Part shown: positions 38,605 to 49,024 of the stretch, piece after piece
Position numbering within the stretch: the stretch's first letter is position 1
How the letters are laid out: each line of letters begins with the position of its first letter
The notes under the pieces: generated by a model
Databases searched by the model: none
The model's input: the letters and a program-made list of their open reading frames with translations, nothing else
Told to the model about the DNA's origin: nothing
Source: Trichomonas vaginalis G3
Taxonomy: Eukaryota; Parabasalia; Trichomonadida; Trichomonadidae
NCBI RefSeq assembly: GCF_026262505.1
Contig: NC_067206.1
Span: 11,489,507 to 11,553,506 of the forward strand
Direction: 5' to 3'
DNA length: 64,000 nucleotides
Position numbers and translations under genes: made by a program

Positions 38605-38891
38605 TGATTTTTTTGAAAAATATCACGCTTCATATTAATCTAATACTATCACAATAACATATGCATTATGTTCCTCAAGATCTATTGAATGATTTGAAGG
38701 AAACTAGATACATATTTTTTTATTGTTTGCATTTCGTAAAAATCATTATAACAAAACAATATATCTTTTTAACTATGTCACAAAATCAATCATAACATTT
38801 GAATAGATCAAAATGATATTTATAAAAACACAATTACAACATTTTTAGTAGTATTAAAATGAATATCCGTAGAATATGACTGATATTGAGA

Positions 38892-39518
38892 TTACTTGCA
38901 GCAGTTATCAAAAGGTTTTGTAGGTGGTTTAGCCTTTCCTTCCTGTTGATCATCTAATCGCACGCTTTTATTACCATCATCATTATTTACCTTTTTAGAG
39001 AGAATATCTTCTCCTAATGTAGCAATTTGAGTAAATAAATCTTCAATTCCTTCACCAGTCTTTGAGGAAGTAACATAGTAGCTAGATATTTGGCATTCAG
39101 TTGCTTTTTCTGATAGTTGACTTAATACTTTAGTTCTATTTTCGGAAAAAACTAAATCTAATTTCGTTCCGACAGCAATAAGAGCGCATGACGGTTCGTG
39201 AGCGAGAACTCTTTCTTTCCAAAGAGATATGGTATCAATAGTTGAAGGCTCGCTAAGATCTACACAAATCACAGCTAGATGTGCATCTCGATAAAAAACT
39301 TGACTCAGAGATTGAAACCTTTCTTGCCCAGCTGTATCCCATAATTGCATCATGATTTCCTTACTAGATGCTGATGTGGCTGATTTTGGAGTGAAGATTG
39401 GGTTCACTGTTGTTTGTTCAGTGGATGAAAACTCACCGTCAACATAACGGTTCATTAATGCTGTCTTGCCAACTTGGGAATTTCCGACAAAAATGACGCG
39501 AAGGTCCTCAGATGACAT
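38892..39518 (-). CDS. Rab-like small GTPase
   Basis: A 208-residue GTPase with P-loop GNSQVGKT (12-19), switch II WDTAGQERFQ (60-69) and G5 TSSKTG. The G4 motif reads GTKLD (117-121) where Rabs usually have GNKxD; a Thr there could alter guanine contacts, though divergent trichomonad Rabs exist. The C-terminus NCCK provides two prenylatable cysteines, placing it on membranes in vesicle traffic. An insert around residues 40-55 (PIFTPKSATSASSK) lengthens the effector region. Confidence 0.82.
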   Translation of the reverse strand: MSSEDLRVIFVGNSQVGKTALMNRYVDGEFSSTEQTTVNPIFTPKSATSASSKEIMMQLWDTAGQERFQSLSQVFYRDAHLAVICVDLSEPSTIDTISLWKERVLAHEPSCALIAVGTKLDLVFSENRTKVLSQLSEKATECQISSYYVTSSKTGEGIEDLFTQIATLGEDILSKKVNNDDGNKSVRLDDQQEGKAKPPTKPFDNCCK

Positions 39519-39774
39519 TTTAGGAAATTTGGATTATTTTTGACAATTTTTTAAATTGAGATCCGAATAAATTATGATAATGCTTAGCAATTAGTATGTA
39601 ATCATGTGATATAGGGAAATTTCGATGAGGATCCGAATTGAAACGAAAATCAAATGATTTATTTATTTTTTCATGATATATTACTCCTTGCCAGGAATAT
39701 TTTGGTTGGCCTGCAGTATTATAATGCCACGTTTATGATTATTGATCATTAATGCTGAGTGACTTCTAGATTTC

Positions 39775-41568
39775 ATGACATTAAAGTTAATGGAGAAATC
39801 GAAGAAGCAAGGAGAATTTAAACCTCCTGCAAGGTTAGTACAAGATAATAATACCGAGAAAGAATCATCCAATAAAACAAAAAATTCAGGGTCATCTACA
39901 TCAAATTCCAAAAAATCGACAAACAATAGCGATAAATTAGCAGTTCCTACTATAAAAGAAATACAATCAATGACGTCCCCAAAACCATCTAACGAAATTC
40001 CAACACCAGATCAAGATATTTTTGATCTTGAAGAGGAAATGCTTTCACAGTCACAGAATTATGATGACTATTCGTCAACAAAAAAAGCACTAAGTTCTGC
40101 TCAAAAACGATCTCAAATTGAAAAAAATATTTTGGAAACTCCCGAAAAGAAAAATAATGAAAAGCAGAAACCTGAGAAAAACAATAAGTTTAGCGAATCA
40201 TCAAGTCAACAAGATGAATTAGAAAAAGATGAAGATTCAAAACCAAATAAAAAGGATAAGAAACAGAAAAACAGTCCAAAAACATCATTGTCTACGAAGA
40301 TAAAAGACACATTCGATAATATCGAGACTCCTACGCGAAAACATATTCCTTTAGAAGAAAAAAGTTCATCTTTACATGAAAAAGAAAATAATAACAAAGA
40401 ACAAGAAATAAAAGCTCCCGAACCTACAGAAATTTCTGGAAATGAAGCAGAACAAAAATTAAATGAAAATAACGAATCAAACAAACAAAACCAAAAGGAT
40501 CAACCAAGACCAGATGAAAGTAATAAAGAAAACCTAACTAAAACTCCAGAAAAAACAAATAATTCTTCTGATTCGCCAGTTCTTCTTCAACAACCACTAA
40601 AAGGCGATAAAAACGATACAGAAGGAACAGATCAACCAGAAACTCCAACAAAAAGAAAAAGAGGAAGACCTCGGAAGAATCCGAACGGAGAAAGCAAACA
40701 AAGCACTCCAAAGAAGCCACTACAAAGTCCAAAGAATAGTCCTTTAACGGTTTCTTCAGTAAACGCAGAAACTCCTAAAAATTTACAAAATAATTCTCCG
40801 AAAACTTCAGAAAAACATGAAGAATTGCAAAAAATAGATGATGCTACAAAGGAAAACACAGATAACAAACAAGAAATAAATAATAATGAAACTAAAATTG
40901 AAAATACTGTTGATAATACATCAAAATTAGATAAATTCGAACTCTTACTAGAGGAAATCACTGGTCCATCGTTAGAGCATCTTTCTCCTGATTTTAGAGA
41001 GTTTCCAGAAAAAATTATTGAAAAAACTTTGGATAGCAGCAAAACAGCAACAGTCCAACAAGAAGAGAAACCGAAAGAAGAAGAAAAACTATCATCACCA
41101 CCTCCAGAACCTCAAAAACCAGTAGAAGAACCTCCAAAAGAAGAAAAGAAAGAAAATGCGGAAAAACAAGAAACTCCTGAAAAAACAGAAGTCAAAAGAA
41201 AGAGAGGAAGACCTAGGAAGAATGTAACTGACTCCGAAAAAGAAGTAAATAGACTTAGAGTTCCTAAAAAGAAAACATCCGAAAAAGAATCAGTCAAACC
41301 TTATACAAAAGTACCAACTCTCAATACAAAAGTAATTAGTATTGATTTCGGAAGTCCTCTTGTCATAAACAGGCTCGCAAGAAGCAGACAATACATTCAT
41401 CTCAACGGAAAGGGCACAATTTCTCTGAATGGAAGAAAATATTCGGTTGATCAGCCAGAAGAAGGGCAAGAACACCCAAGAATTTACGCTGCTCCCGAAG
41501 TTGACCTTTCATTCGAATGTAATGATGAAAATGAAACATTCAAACTTCTGGAACTTACATTCCTTTGA
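39775..41568 (+). CDS. AT-hook protein, low-complexity, with a small C-terminal domain
   Basis: A 597-residue protein, mostly Lys/Glu/Asn/Pro/Ser-rich disorder. Two AT-hooks, both KRKRGRPRKN-like, lie near residues 291 and 474; AT-hooks bind the minor groove of AT-rich DNA, so a chromatin role is likely. The last 75 residues are different, compact and beta-like (SPLVINRLARSRQYIHLNGK, then ISLNGRKYSV and VDLSFEC), and could be the folded business end. ATG at 39775, or an in-frame ATG five codons later. Family unknown. Confidence 0.7.
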   Translation: MTLKLMEKSKKQGEFKPPARLVQDNNTEKESSNKTKNSGSSTSNSKKSTNNSDKLAVPTIKEIQSMTSPKPSNEIPTPDQDIFDLEEEMLSQSQNYDDYSSTKKALSSAQKRSQIEKNILETPEKKNNEKQKPEKNNKFSESSSQQDELEKDEDSKPNKKDKKQKNSPKTSLSTKIKDTFDNIETPTRKHIPLEEKSSSLHEKENNNKEQEIKAPEPTEISGNEAEQKLNENNESNKQNQKDQPRPDESNKENLTKTPEKTNNSSDSPVLLQQPLKGDKNDTEGTDQPETPTKRKRGRPRKNPNGESKQSTPKKPLQSPKNSPLTVSSVNAETPKNLQNNSPKTSEKHEELQKIDDATKENTDNKQEINNNETKIENTVDNTSKLDKFELLLEEITGPSLEHLSPDFREFPEKIIEKTLDSSKTATVQQEEKPKEEEKLSSPPPEPQKPVEEPPKEEKKENAEKQETPEKTEVKRKRGRPRKNVTDSEKEVNRLRVPKKKTSEKESVKPYTKVPTLNTKVISIDFGSPLVINRLARSRQYIHLNGKGTISLNGRKYSVDQPEEGQEHPRIYAAPEVDLSFECNDENETFKLLELTFL

Positions 41569-41814
41569 TTGGCTTGTATTTTGTTTTTGTTTTGTTATGA
41601 TAATTTTTACTTTAAACACAATTCTTATTTGATATTAGATTTTTGGATAAGAATTTCAGACCATCATTAAAGTAGTATAATACCATTTAAATTTGTAAAG
41701 TCTTTTTGGTAATAAAAAAAAATTATAAATTAATTTTGCTTTTGTAATGCCTTAAACTTTTATTGGTAACATACTTTTTTGTAGCGTTATAAATTAAAGA
41801 AGTATTAAAAAAGT

Positions 41815-42204
41815 TTATTGCTGGCGTGCACCTGCGCGGCGTGTGAAAACCTCAACACCTTCCATTTCGCCAAGGCCGATAGCGGCAAGCATCTCCTTTG
41901 TTTCTGGGTCGACTAAGATCTTTGGAACGTTAAGCTTGGAGGTTGTTGGCATCCAGTTATCACGCTTCTCACGCTCCTGCTCCTGAAGCTTGAAGGAAAT
42001 ACCACGAACTGGTCCACGTTCAAGACGGCGCATAAGGTGGGTAACGTAGCCGGCGATTTTATTGCGCATGCGCTTTGATGGAATATCAGCGACAGCATCG
42101 CAAACACGCTTGTTGTCTTGGAAATCGAAGGAAAGTTGGCCGTAGAAACGCTCAATAACAAGGCGAGCGGCTCTCTTGGTTGTCTTTGTACGAATACGTC
42201 CCAT
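41815..42204 (-). CDS. RPS17: ribosomal protein eS17
   Basis: A 129-residue small-subunit ribosomal protein. [40 protein letters not shown] and [16 protein letters not shown] are clear eS17 signatures. The start is the ATG at 42204, giving the canonical MGR start; a TTG six codons upstream is ignored. Upstream minus strand has CTTTTTCAACAATG, a pyrimidine-rich leader usual for ribosomal genes. GC content and codon bias are higher than in neighbours, as expected for a highly expressed gene. Confidence 0.97.
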   Translation of the reverse strand: MGRIRTKTTKRAARLVIERFYGQLSFDFQDNKRVCDAVADIPSKRMRNKIAGYVTHLMRRLERGPVRGISFKLQEQEREKRDNWMPTTSKLNVPKILVDPETKEMLAAIGLGEMEGVEVFTRRAGARQQ

Positions 42205-43308
42205 TGTTGAAAAGGGGGCCAAAACCGCTATAATCGTTGCTCTACTATATTTTTTTGATTACCACAAATTGAGTATGCGAGTAAAGTTACGAGCGGTTAA
42301 TGTGTAATTTACTCTAAATTATTTTTCCTATTTCCTAAATTAATTAAATTCAATTCATTGCCGAAGAAAGAGAAGAGTTTGTGCTGCATGTCATTAATTA
42401 TATTCAATCCATTGGAGATATTTGATTAAATGGCCTATATCTGATCACAAGATAATGATGTTAAGCATTAATTCACCATCTCATAAAAATGCCGATGACC
42501 TTTGTGAGAAACACCATCTCCAATATGCATATTGGGACTGCCGTATTTTGTCCTCAGGTAATCCATGTGGAATTGAGAAAATTGAGAAATTTAAAATAAA
42601 AAATCGAGAGTAAATTGTTGGGATAGAATCACAGATTTTGTGATACCAGAACTTATGAGAATCGGATAAATATAGGATGCATGCTCTTTTATTAATAGTT
42701 GCAACATATCCCATCATCAATTCATCTGGGATACAAGGTTTTCCTCTCGAGAAATACTCATAAACTTAGGCCTTTAAATAGCTACAATACACATCAATTG
42801 GTCGAATTCCTTCCATCTGAGGCACATTGCCTGAGCAAAAGTCTCTGAAAGAAAGAAGAATAGTAACCAAAACTTTATTGTGCATCGCAAATTTCATTAT
42901 ATTTTTAGATAACATTTGTTGCTGCATACGAACAAGCACACATATTAATTGGAAATATCGTGAGTGTTTTTACTCAAAAAAATGATAACTCATCAAAGAG
43001 GAAGATAATCACATCTTAACTATGGTATATATCTTAATAATTTCAATTTCTGAGAGTCTATATAATATCAATTTTAACTCAGTATTGTCCAAATTGCATA
43101 AGAAGAAGAATATTCGGAATCTATTGAGAAATGTCACTTTTAATTTACAAATTTTCATTGAATTTTGAAAATCTCTCTCAGAGCATCAAAATATGATAAT
43201 TATTACTTTCAATTGCATTACATTGTATCTATTATATTATTTTTGCACAATTCTCAACAATCAAATTGAGCGGATTTGTAAAGTCTTGGTCGATCCTTTC
43301 TAGCTCTA
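42205..43308. other. spacer between eS17 and uS4, with a gene relic
   Basis: A 1.1-kb region containing the pseudogene at 42481-42927. The remaining 380 bases before uS4 are AT-rich with no frame, and end with the pyrimidine-rich leader of uS4. Confidence 0.5.
42481..42927 (-). pseudogene. relic of an unrecognised host gene, one internal stop
   Basis: From an ATG at 42927 the minus strand encodes MQQQMLSKNIMKFAMHNKVL, then SFRDFCSGNVPQMEGIRPID, an in-frame TAA at 42766-42768, then about 95 further codons in the same frame (GKPCIPDELMMGYVATINKR, IPHGLPEDKIRQSQYAYWRW) to a TGA at 42481. The protein character continues over the stop, so this looks like a decayed single gene or gene fragment of about 149 codons. 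I cannot name the family. Confidence 0.5.
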
Positions 43309-43866
43309 ATGTCGAGCCGCAACTTCTCTCGTACATTCAAGAAACCAATGCGTCCATACGAAAAGGAACGCATGCACAAGGAACTTCAAGTTGTTGGTGA
43401 ATACGGTCTTAAGAACAAGCGTGAGATCTGGCGCGTTTCATACACACTTTCCAAGATCCGCCACGCTGCTCGTGAGCTTCTTACCCTTCCAGAGAACGAT
43501 TCCAAGCGTATCTTCGAAGGTGCAGCTCTTCTTCGCCGCCTCACAAAGCTCGGTGTTCTCGATGAGTCCAAGCAAAAGCTCGATTATGTCCTTTCTCTCA
43601 CAGTCAACGATCTTATGGATCGCCGTCTCCAGACACAAGTTCACAAGCGCGCTCTTGCAAATTCTGTCCACCACGCTCGTACTCTTGTTTCCCACCGCCA
43701 CATCTCTGTCGAGAACCAGCTTGTCAACCAGCCAGCTTTCCTTGTTTGGAAGGAATCTGAGAAGAACATCAAGTACGCAGATACCTCCGTCATGGCCACC
43801 GAGAAGCTCGGCCGTAAGAAACGTATGCGGGCTCATGCACAGACAAAGAAGGCTGATGAGGAGTAA
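43309..43866 (+). CDS. RPS9: ribosomal protein uS4 (RPS9)
   Basis: A 185-residue protein matching eukaryotic uS4 from end to end: [20 protein letters not shown], the S4 RNA-binding segment [20 protein letters not shown] and [18 protein letters not shown]. It binds 18S rRNA early in small-subunit assembly. Strong codon bias (CTT, CGC, AAG, TCC) as in highly expressed genes, which opens long but meaningless frames on both strands here. The stop reads TAAA, the polyadenylation-type signal. Confidence 0.97.
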   Translation: MSSRNFSRTFKKPMRPYEKERMHKELQVVGEYGLKNKREIWRVSYTLSKIRHAARELLTLPENDSKRIFEGAALLRRLTKLGVLDESKQKLDYVLSLTVNDLMDRRLQTQVHKRALANSVHHARTLVSHRHISVENQLVNQPAFLVWKESEKNIKYADTSVMATEKLGRKKRMRAHAQTKKADEE

Positions 43867-44098
43867 ATAAAATTCCAATGTCCATAAAATATTATCAAGC
43901 AAAAAAATATCACAATTATTTTTTTGGACAATTTTTTACCAAAGATTATAAAATAATAAGATCTATATCATTCACTAACATTTATTTTTCATAATTATTT
44001 TGCTTGATTTCCTCCGTTTTATAATTCATACGAATTTTATCTGAATTTTATTCAAAAATTGAGATATGAACGCACTAAATATTAAATAAAAAGTGACA

Positions 44099-45367
44099 AT
44101 GATTCCGAATCCTCAATATGTTTCTCAGTTCGAACATTCAATATTTCAAAGCATAATTATAGTAACATGCGCAATATTCGGATTATTGTTTGTTGCATTC
44201 TTTTATCAATACGAAATGATGAATAATCCATCAATTACATTTTTCAACACAACATTAAGGCGCTCAAGCAGAATTCCATCAAAGCATATAGTAAAATTAG
44301 TAAAAATACGTGAGAATTTCCCTGTCAATCCGAATAATTTAATTATCGACAAATTAACACCTCATAAATACCCTTCAGGAGATAAATTGAAGTTCCAAAC
44401 GCATGATAAAGTAGTCAACTACGCTCAAAAACTATCAACATCATATGCAATTTTGCAAAATTTATACATAAATTCATGGAGTTTGTTCTCTAATGGTGAA
44501 CATGTTTATGTTATGGAAGGATATAGAGCATTTCGTTACATTTATACGCAATACAATCATACTCTCATCGGAAAATATGATTCTGTGATTGCAATTGGCG
44601 ATCGCTATGCAGAAGAATATGGGCATTTCTTTGTTGACGTATTAGCACCATTGATGTGCATTCCTCGTGAAGTTTGGCCCCACTCTCACATAGTAGTTAA
44701 AGAGAATTTGTCTTATTGTACGGATCTACTAAATGCTCTTAATTTTACCAACGATAGAATAATCCATCTCAAAGATGGCGAATGGATATTTGCGAAAACC
44801 ATCCATACAACGCTGTATCCTTCATCTTATTTCCGACATCCAGCAACAGCTCATGCAAATCTCTCCATATTACTTAAACAGGCTTACGGTGTTGAACATG
44901 CAAAGCCAACAAGATATGTATTGATGAATCGCGACAAAAGCTTGAAAAGAAGAAGATTAGCAAATTTGGACGAAGTTAAAGAAATTGTCCAAAAATTATA
45001 TCCAACCATAGTTTGGGAAGATCTAAGTGATTTCTATCCAACAATTAAGGCTGCAGCTAGATCTTTTTCAACAATTAAATTGTTGTTCGGAATTACTGGT
45101 TCAAATCTTGTTCGTGCTGTTTTTATGCAGCCAAAATCAGTACTAGTGATTGCTCAGCTCAATTTCAACGACTACAACATGATGGCGATTTCCTTAGTAA
45201 ATGATTTGATGTATTTCGCATTCAGCACTAAAGGATACGGGCACTACACTGAAAAGCCTGTTTACTTGGTCATTGATGATGCATTGAGAGCAATAAAGAT
45301 CGGAATTTATGCAGCACAGAATGGAGAGTTTCCTAAGAATTCTACAGAGTATCACTACATTCCATAA
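44099..45367 (+). CDS. GT61-family glycosyltransferase, type II membrane protein
   Basis: A 422-residue protein with one N-terminal membrane anchor (residues 17-37) and a lumenal domain of the GT61 (DUF563) type: YGHFFVDVLAPLMCIPREVW, RYVLMNRDKSLKRR and LFGITGSNLVRAVFMQP. The family adds xylose or GlcNAc to glycans in the secretory path; trichomonads have several. The ATG at 44099 is preceded directly by AAAAAGTGAC, an element found before other genes here. Donor sugar cannot be read from the sequence. Confidence 0.82.
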   Translation: MIPNPQYVSQFEHSIFQSIIIVTCAIFGLLFVAFFYQYEMMNNPSITFFNTTLRRSSRIPSKHIVKLVKIRENFPVNPNNLIIDKLTPHKYPSGDKLKFQTHDKVVNYAQKLSTSYAILQNLYINSWSLFSNGEHVYVMEGYRAFRYIYTQYNHTLIGKYDSVIAIGDRYAEEYGHFFVDVLAPLMCIPREVWPHSHIVVKENLSYCTDLLNALNFTNDRIIHLKDGEWIFAKTIHTTLYPSSYFRHPATAHANLSILLKQAYGVEHAKPTRYVLMNRDKSLKRRRLANLDEVKEIVQKLYPTIVWEDLSDFYPTIKAAARSFSTIKLLFGITGSNLVRAVFMQPKSVLVIAQLNFNDYNMMAISLVNDLMYFAFSTKGYGHYTEKPVYLVIDDALRAIKIGIYAAQNGEFPKNSTEYHYIP

Positions 45368-45592
45368 TATATATTATATTATTGTATTTTATGTTTTATA
45401 TATTAAATATTTCTTTCTGTTTGTTTTTAAAACGATTCTATAAAACATATAAAAGATCATCTTTCTTCATGAATATTAATTGATGTTGAGACTAAAGTTT
45501 ATTTTGCATATTGATGTATTCAAATATTGATGTGGTCTAATAGTATAAAGAATTTAATAAACAAAAAAACAAAATATATATAAACATGAAAA

Positions 45593-47338
45593 TTATTCAA
45601 TTATTGGACTAGAAGCTGAAGGGTTATATGACAATCTTCTATTCATGCTGAACGAAGACCTTCTATGAGATCCAACTCTCAAATCAGGCTGAGAAGAAGT
45701 GTTGTTCAAGAACGCGTTGAGGAAGTTGTCTCCAACAACAGTATTTTCTACAACAGGAGGTCCGTTCGAAAGGTACTCCACAGAGAAGGAGCTCCTCCTC
45801 CTGAGCTTCCTCGAAGGATGAGTGCTCCTCCACCCGTTGAACACCCTCTTCATGAAAGCCCTCTGTCTCTTCTCGATGAAGAGTTTGACCTCCCAGTCGT
45901 TGTCTGTGAACTTCTTCGCTTCCTTGGAGGACGGAAGAGGGACTTTCGGAGGGCGTTTGCGCGGCCAGTACTTCTCCGACTGAGCTCTGTCTTCGTCTGT
46001 CATAGATGCATCGGAAAACAGCTGAGATGACATGGAATTTCGCTGCTCAACAAGCTCACGACGTAATTGCGATTCAAATGAAAGATCTGAGAATTTTTCA
46101 CCATCGGAATCATCGTCGTTTTGCTTTAAAGAGGCTTTTCTCTGGATATTTGAATAAGATTTCCTTCGTTGAGTCACAGCGAAGTTGGCAGGTGGTTCAA
46201 TTAACTTTATTGGAGTCATTGATTTGGATAAAAAGTCATCTTGTTCAATAGTAAGCTGGGATTGTGATTGTATTCTAAATAATTTTGGTTTTTGATCAGC
46301 AGTAAATGAAAGTATACTGTTTGGATCAACAACAAGCTTACTGTGAGGGTTATTGTTAATGATTTCTGGTACTTCTGTCTTTTGAGGGTTATTCTTCTGA
46401 GGTAGCAATTTTTTCTTCTTTGGAGATGGGCTTTTGTTAATATCTAAGTTGTTTATGTCTGATTTGGGATCATACTGGCTTGCAATTTCGATGCAATCTT
46501 GAATCAAGCGGCTGGCATTCGGATCGTCCTTAAACGCATCTCTAATTATGTTGGTAAAGTCCTGATCTGCGTGGAAGCCGCCGATGTTTAAATCGTTTCC
46601 CAGCTGTAATTTCATTACTTTGGCTAAATCATCCATTTTATCGCATGATTTCATGACATTTAAGAATTTCACGTGGTTTTCTGATAGTTTCTTATCATGC
46701 TTAGGAGTTAATTTCGAGGAAATTGAGTTGCATGAATTAATGCACTTAGATATTATGTAATTCTTGTAGGGCTCTATATCTTGAGGGCCACCACTAGCGA
46801 ATTTGCGTCGAAACTTCGATAAATCTTCTGCTTTGATTTTTTTACGTAATAAATTTGAAATTTCCGTAGTTGGTGTCTGTGGTAAGCGATTTTTCTGCTG
46901 AATAATGAAATTTGTCAAATCTAAATAGTACACTGCCTTTGTTAAATCGTCTTCCATCATCGCGAATTTGACGTTCTCTTTGTTAACAGGTTTTCCATTT
47001 AGCATTTCGAGTTGCGGACAGAATTTTAATACGTGATATTCCCAAAATGGATAGTAGCACACAGGATTTCCGTTCAACTTTAATTCTTTCAGTTGTTTTA
47101 GATTTTTAAGTGGAGCAATATCATCAATATACTGTATTTCGTTGAACTCAGCCATTAATCTCCTCAGCTGGTGAAACTGATCAACGTTCCTTAAGTTCGA
47201 AATTGTATTGTGAGAGACAAACAGGTCAGTAAGTGACTGGTATTGAAGTGGTACGATATCTATTTTGTAAACATTTTGCGATGTAGCTCTGGCTTGAAGA
47301 GAAGGTGGACTTTTCTTCAAAACATTGCTCAATAACAT
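45593..47338 (-). CDS. leucine-rich repeat protein, possibly cytoskeletal or ciliary
   Basis: A 581-residue protein with about four SDS22-type leucine-rich repeats in residues 25-95 (YQSLTDLFVSHNTISNL, LRRLMAEFNEIQYIDDIAPL, LKELKLNGNP), an LRR-cap-like end (WEYHVLKFCPQLEMLNGKPV), then a long Ser-rich disordered region. The last 90 residues include a helical segment with WEVKLFIEKRQRAFMKRVFN followed by GWR. LRR-cap plus coiled tail is common in centrosomal and axonemal proteins, but this is not proof. The start at 47338 is supported by a TCACTTTT element 9 bases upstream. Confidence 0.7.
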   Translation of the reverse strand: MLLSNVLKKSPPSLQARATSQNVYKIDIVPLQYQSLTDLFVSHNTISNLRNVDQFHQLRRLMAEFNEIQYIDDIAPLKNLKQLKELKLNGNPVCYYPFWEYHVLKFCPQLEMLNGKPVNKENVKFAMMEDDLTKAVYYLDLTNFIIQQKNRLPQTPTTEISNLLRKKIKAEDLSKFRRKFASGGPQDIEPYKNYIISKCINSCNSISSKLTPKHDKKLSENHVKFLNVMKSCDKMDDLAKVMKLQLGNDLNIGGFHADQDFTNIIRDAFKDDPNASRLIQDCIEIASQYDPKSDINNLDINKSPSPKKKKLLPQKNNPQKTEVPEIINNNPHSKLVVDPNSILSFTADQKPKLFRIQSQSQLTIEQDDFLSKSMTPIKLIEPPANFAVTQRRKSYSNIQRKASLKQNDDDSDGEKFSDLSFESQLRRELVEQRNSMSSQLFSDASMTDEDRAQSEKYWPRKRPPKVPLPSSKEAKKFTDNDWEVKLFIEKRQRAFMKRVFNGWRSTHPSRKLRRRSSFSVEYLSNGPPVVENTVVGDNFLNAFLNNTSSQPDLRVGSHRRSSFSMNRRLSYNPSASSPIIE

Positions 47339-47346
47339 TTTTATAG

Positions 47347-47354
47347 AAAAGTGA
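47347..47354 (-). promoter_or_regulatory. initiator (Inr)-like element
   Basis: Minus strand TTGTCACTTTTCTATAAA directly before the ATG at 47338. The 1.5-kb element at 47401 is inserted only about 50 bases upstream of this. Confidence 0.65.
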
Positions 47355-47400
47355 CAAATTCTCCAAAATTGTAAACTATACAACAAAATCTCTCCCAAAA

Positions 47401-48889
47401 TAAGGATGTCAATTCAGAAAATTGTTTTCGTTTTAGGAGAATATAATTTTCCATTTGGAAAATTTAAAAAGTGAGACGCGCAGGATTCGAACTTTTTTAA
47501 AAGTTGATTTAAATATATTCTAGTGTGGAATCTAAGGATAATATCATATTTAAAATAAGAATATACGAGTTTAGGTAATATTATTTTTTTCGATAAATTT
47601 GAGAGTATGTACGTTTAGGGCATCAAAAGTGTCAATTTGCTCAGCGAAAGCTGAGCTAGCTTCGTTCTCGAAAAAATAGGGAAGAAGTGAAGGAGAGTGA
47701 TACAGATGTTGACACATTCATATAATTTCAACAAATTTGATCAAATTGAAATTCAATGAAATTCAATTCACTTCATATCCTTCAGTCAGTACATTGACAT
47801 CCTTCTACATCACAATGATAACTCGGGAATCAATAGTTCTACAACTAACTCAGAAAAAAAACAAGATTTTTACTTCCAGCTTGCAGCTTTTAAAAAGTTT
47901 CGATGATAAAAATCACTCTACTCTTGTTTATAGATATGTGATGATAGTAGGTAAACATATTCTTATCGATTTTAATAAAAATATTTTTACGAAAATCTGA
48001 ACCAATTACAGAGTTATTCATAAAGTTTATGATAACTGTAATTATTTCATCTTTGTTTTATATTTGAATAAACAATTTAATTTAAATTGCATAATATTTT
48101 TTGGTTGAAAGAGAGGAAACTCAGTTGAGTTTGTATTATTTTTATCGTTTAATTCATCGTATCAGTGAGTGATCCAGATATTTAAGATATTTAGAAAAAA
48201 ATTATTAATTTGATTAACAAATTTTAATCAAAATAGCAAAAATCTATTTGATAGCTGTAAACAAACAATAATTTTTATTTCAAGCAAAATCACTTATTTT
48301 CATCTAAACGTATAAAATTGTCAATTATATAAAAATAAATTGAAAATCTCAAGAAATGTAAAGGAGAGTAATATTTTTCAATTTTCTTTTTTTCTTTGTC
48401 TCAAATATTTTCTGTTGGGAATTTTCTTGTTATCAAAAAATAATTTTAATATTTGTTTATTTTATTACATACAATAAAATTTTAAAAACTCTATTTCTTC
48501 TCAAGAAAATTTTTTTCCTTCATATGAAGAAACATTTTGTTCTCCATTTGATACTGAGTCTAAATCTCGATTTTTGAATTTTCTTCTTTCCAAATTTCTT
48601 TTTTCCAAATTAGAAGTTTAATTCAAATTTTCAATAGTTTATATATTTTCTCAAACCGTCTCAGATTTTCTCACTTTTTAGGGATTTTCTCTCAAAATAT
48701 ACAAAAATAGTAATATCAATACATGTGTCTAATATACTTTAAAACCATCGTGACAAAATTCAAAAACGAAGAGTTCTTCTCTCCAAATTTTTTTCAAAAT
48801 CAAAAAAATGAGATAAAAAAGTACGTTTGGAAAATTCATTTTTAGCATTTTAGGAATTTTCTCACTTTTCTTCCAAATTGACATCCTTA
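47401..48889. mobile_element. ORF-less transposon-like element with 14-bp perfect inverted ends
   Basis: The ends are TAAGGATGTCAATT (47401-47414) and its exact reverse complement (48876-48889). Outside them the 7-mer CCCAAAA occurs on both sides (47394-47400 and 48890-48896), as a target duplication would. The 1489-bp interior is AT-rich with no ATG-started frame of note, so this is a non-autonomous or decayed DNA transposon. Superfamily unclear: hAT gives 8 bp and Mutator 9-10 bp, and 7 bp fits neither exactly. It lies in the promoter region of the LRR gene. Confidence 0.6.
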
Positions 48890-49024
48890 CCCAAAATAAT
48901 TGGATTTCTCTCCCTTTTTATTATTTTTATATTTTTATTTTTTTATTTTTTTTCAGGAAAGCTCTTAGATGTTGAAAAGGAATAACCTGCTAAAGTCTAG
49001 TCTCTTGCTTTACCAATTGTCTTA

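Noticed and set aside
42422-42613. 63-codon plus-strand frame near eS17
   Set aside because: It lies opposite the gene relic on the minus strand, which has the better protein character.
43391-43902. Long overlapping frames on both strands at uS4
   Set aside because: They arise from the strong codon bias of the ribosomal protein gene; uS4 itself is unambiguous.
47470-47500. Minus-strand GTTCGAATCC resembling a tRNA T-loop
   Set aside because: The five bases on each side cannot form the T stem and no D or anticodon arm can be placed upstream.
5-47721. Shared 14-mer TGTTGACACATTCA at the window start and near 47707
   Set aside because: Flanks differ completely and a 14-base match between AT-rich stretches is expected by chance in 64 kb.
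47737-48000. 87-codon plus-strand frame within the 1.5-kb inverted-repeat element
   Set aside because: It begins at a TTG, has low-complexity AT-driven composition and no recognisable motif.
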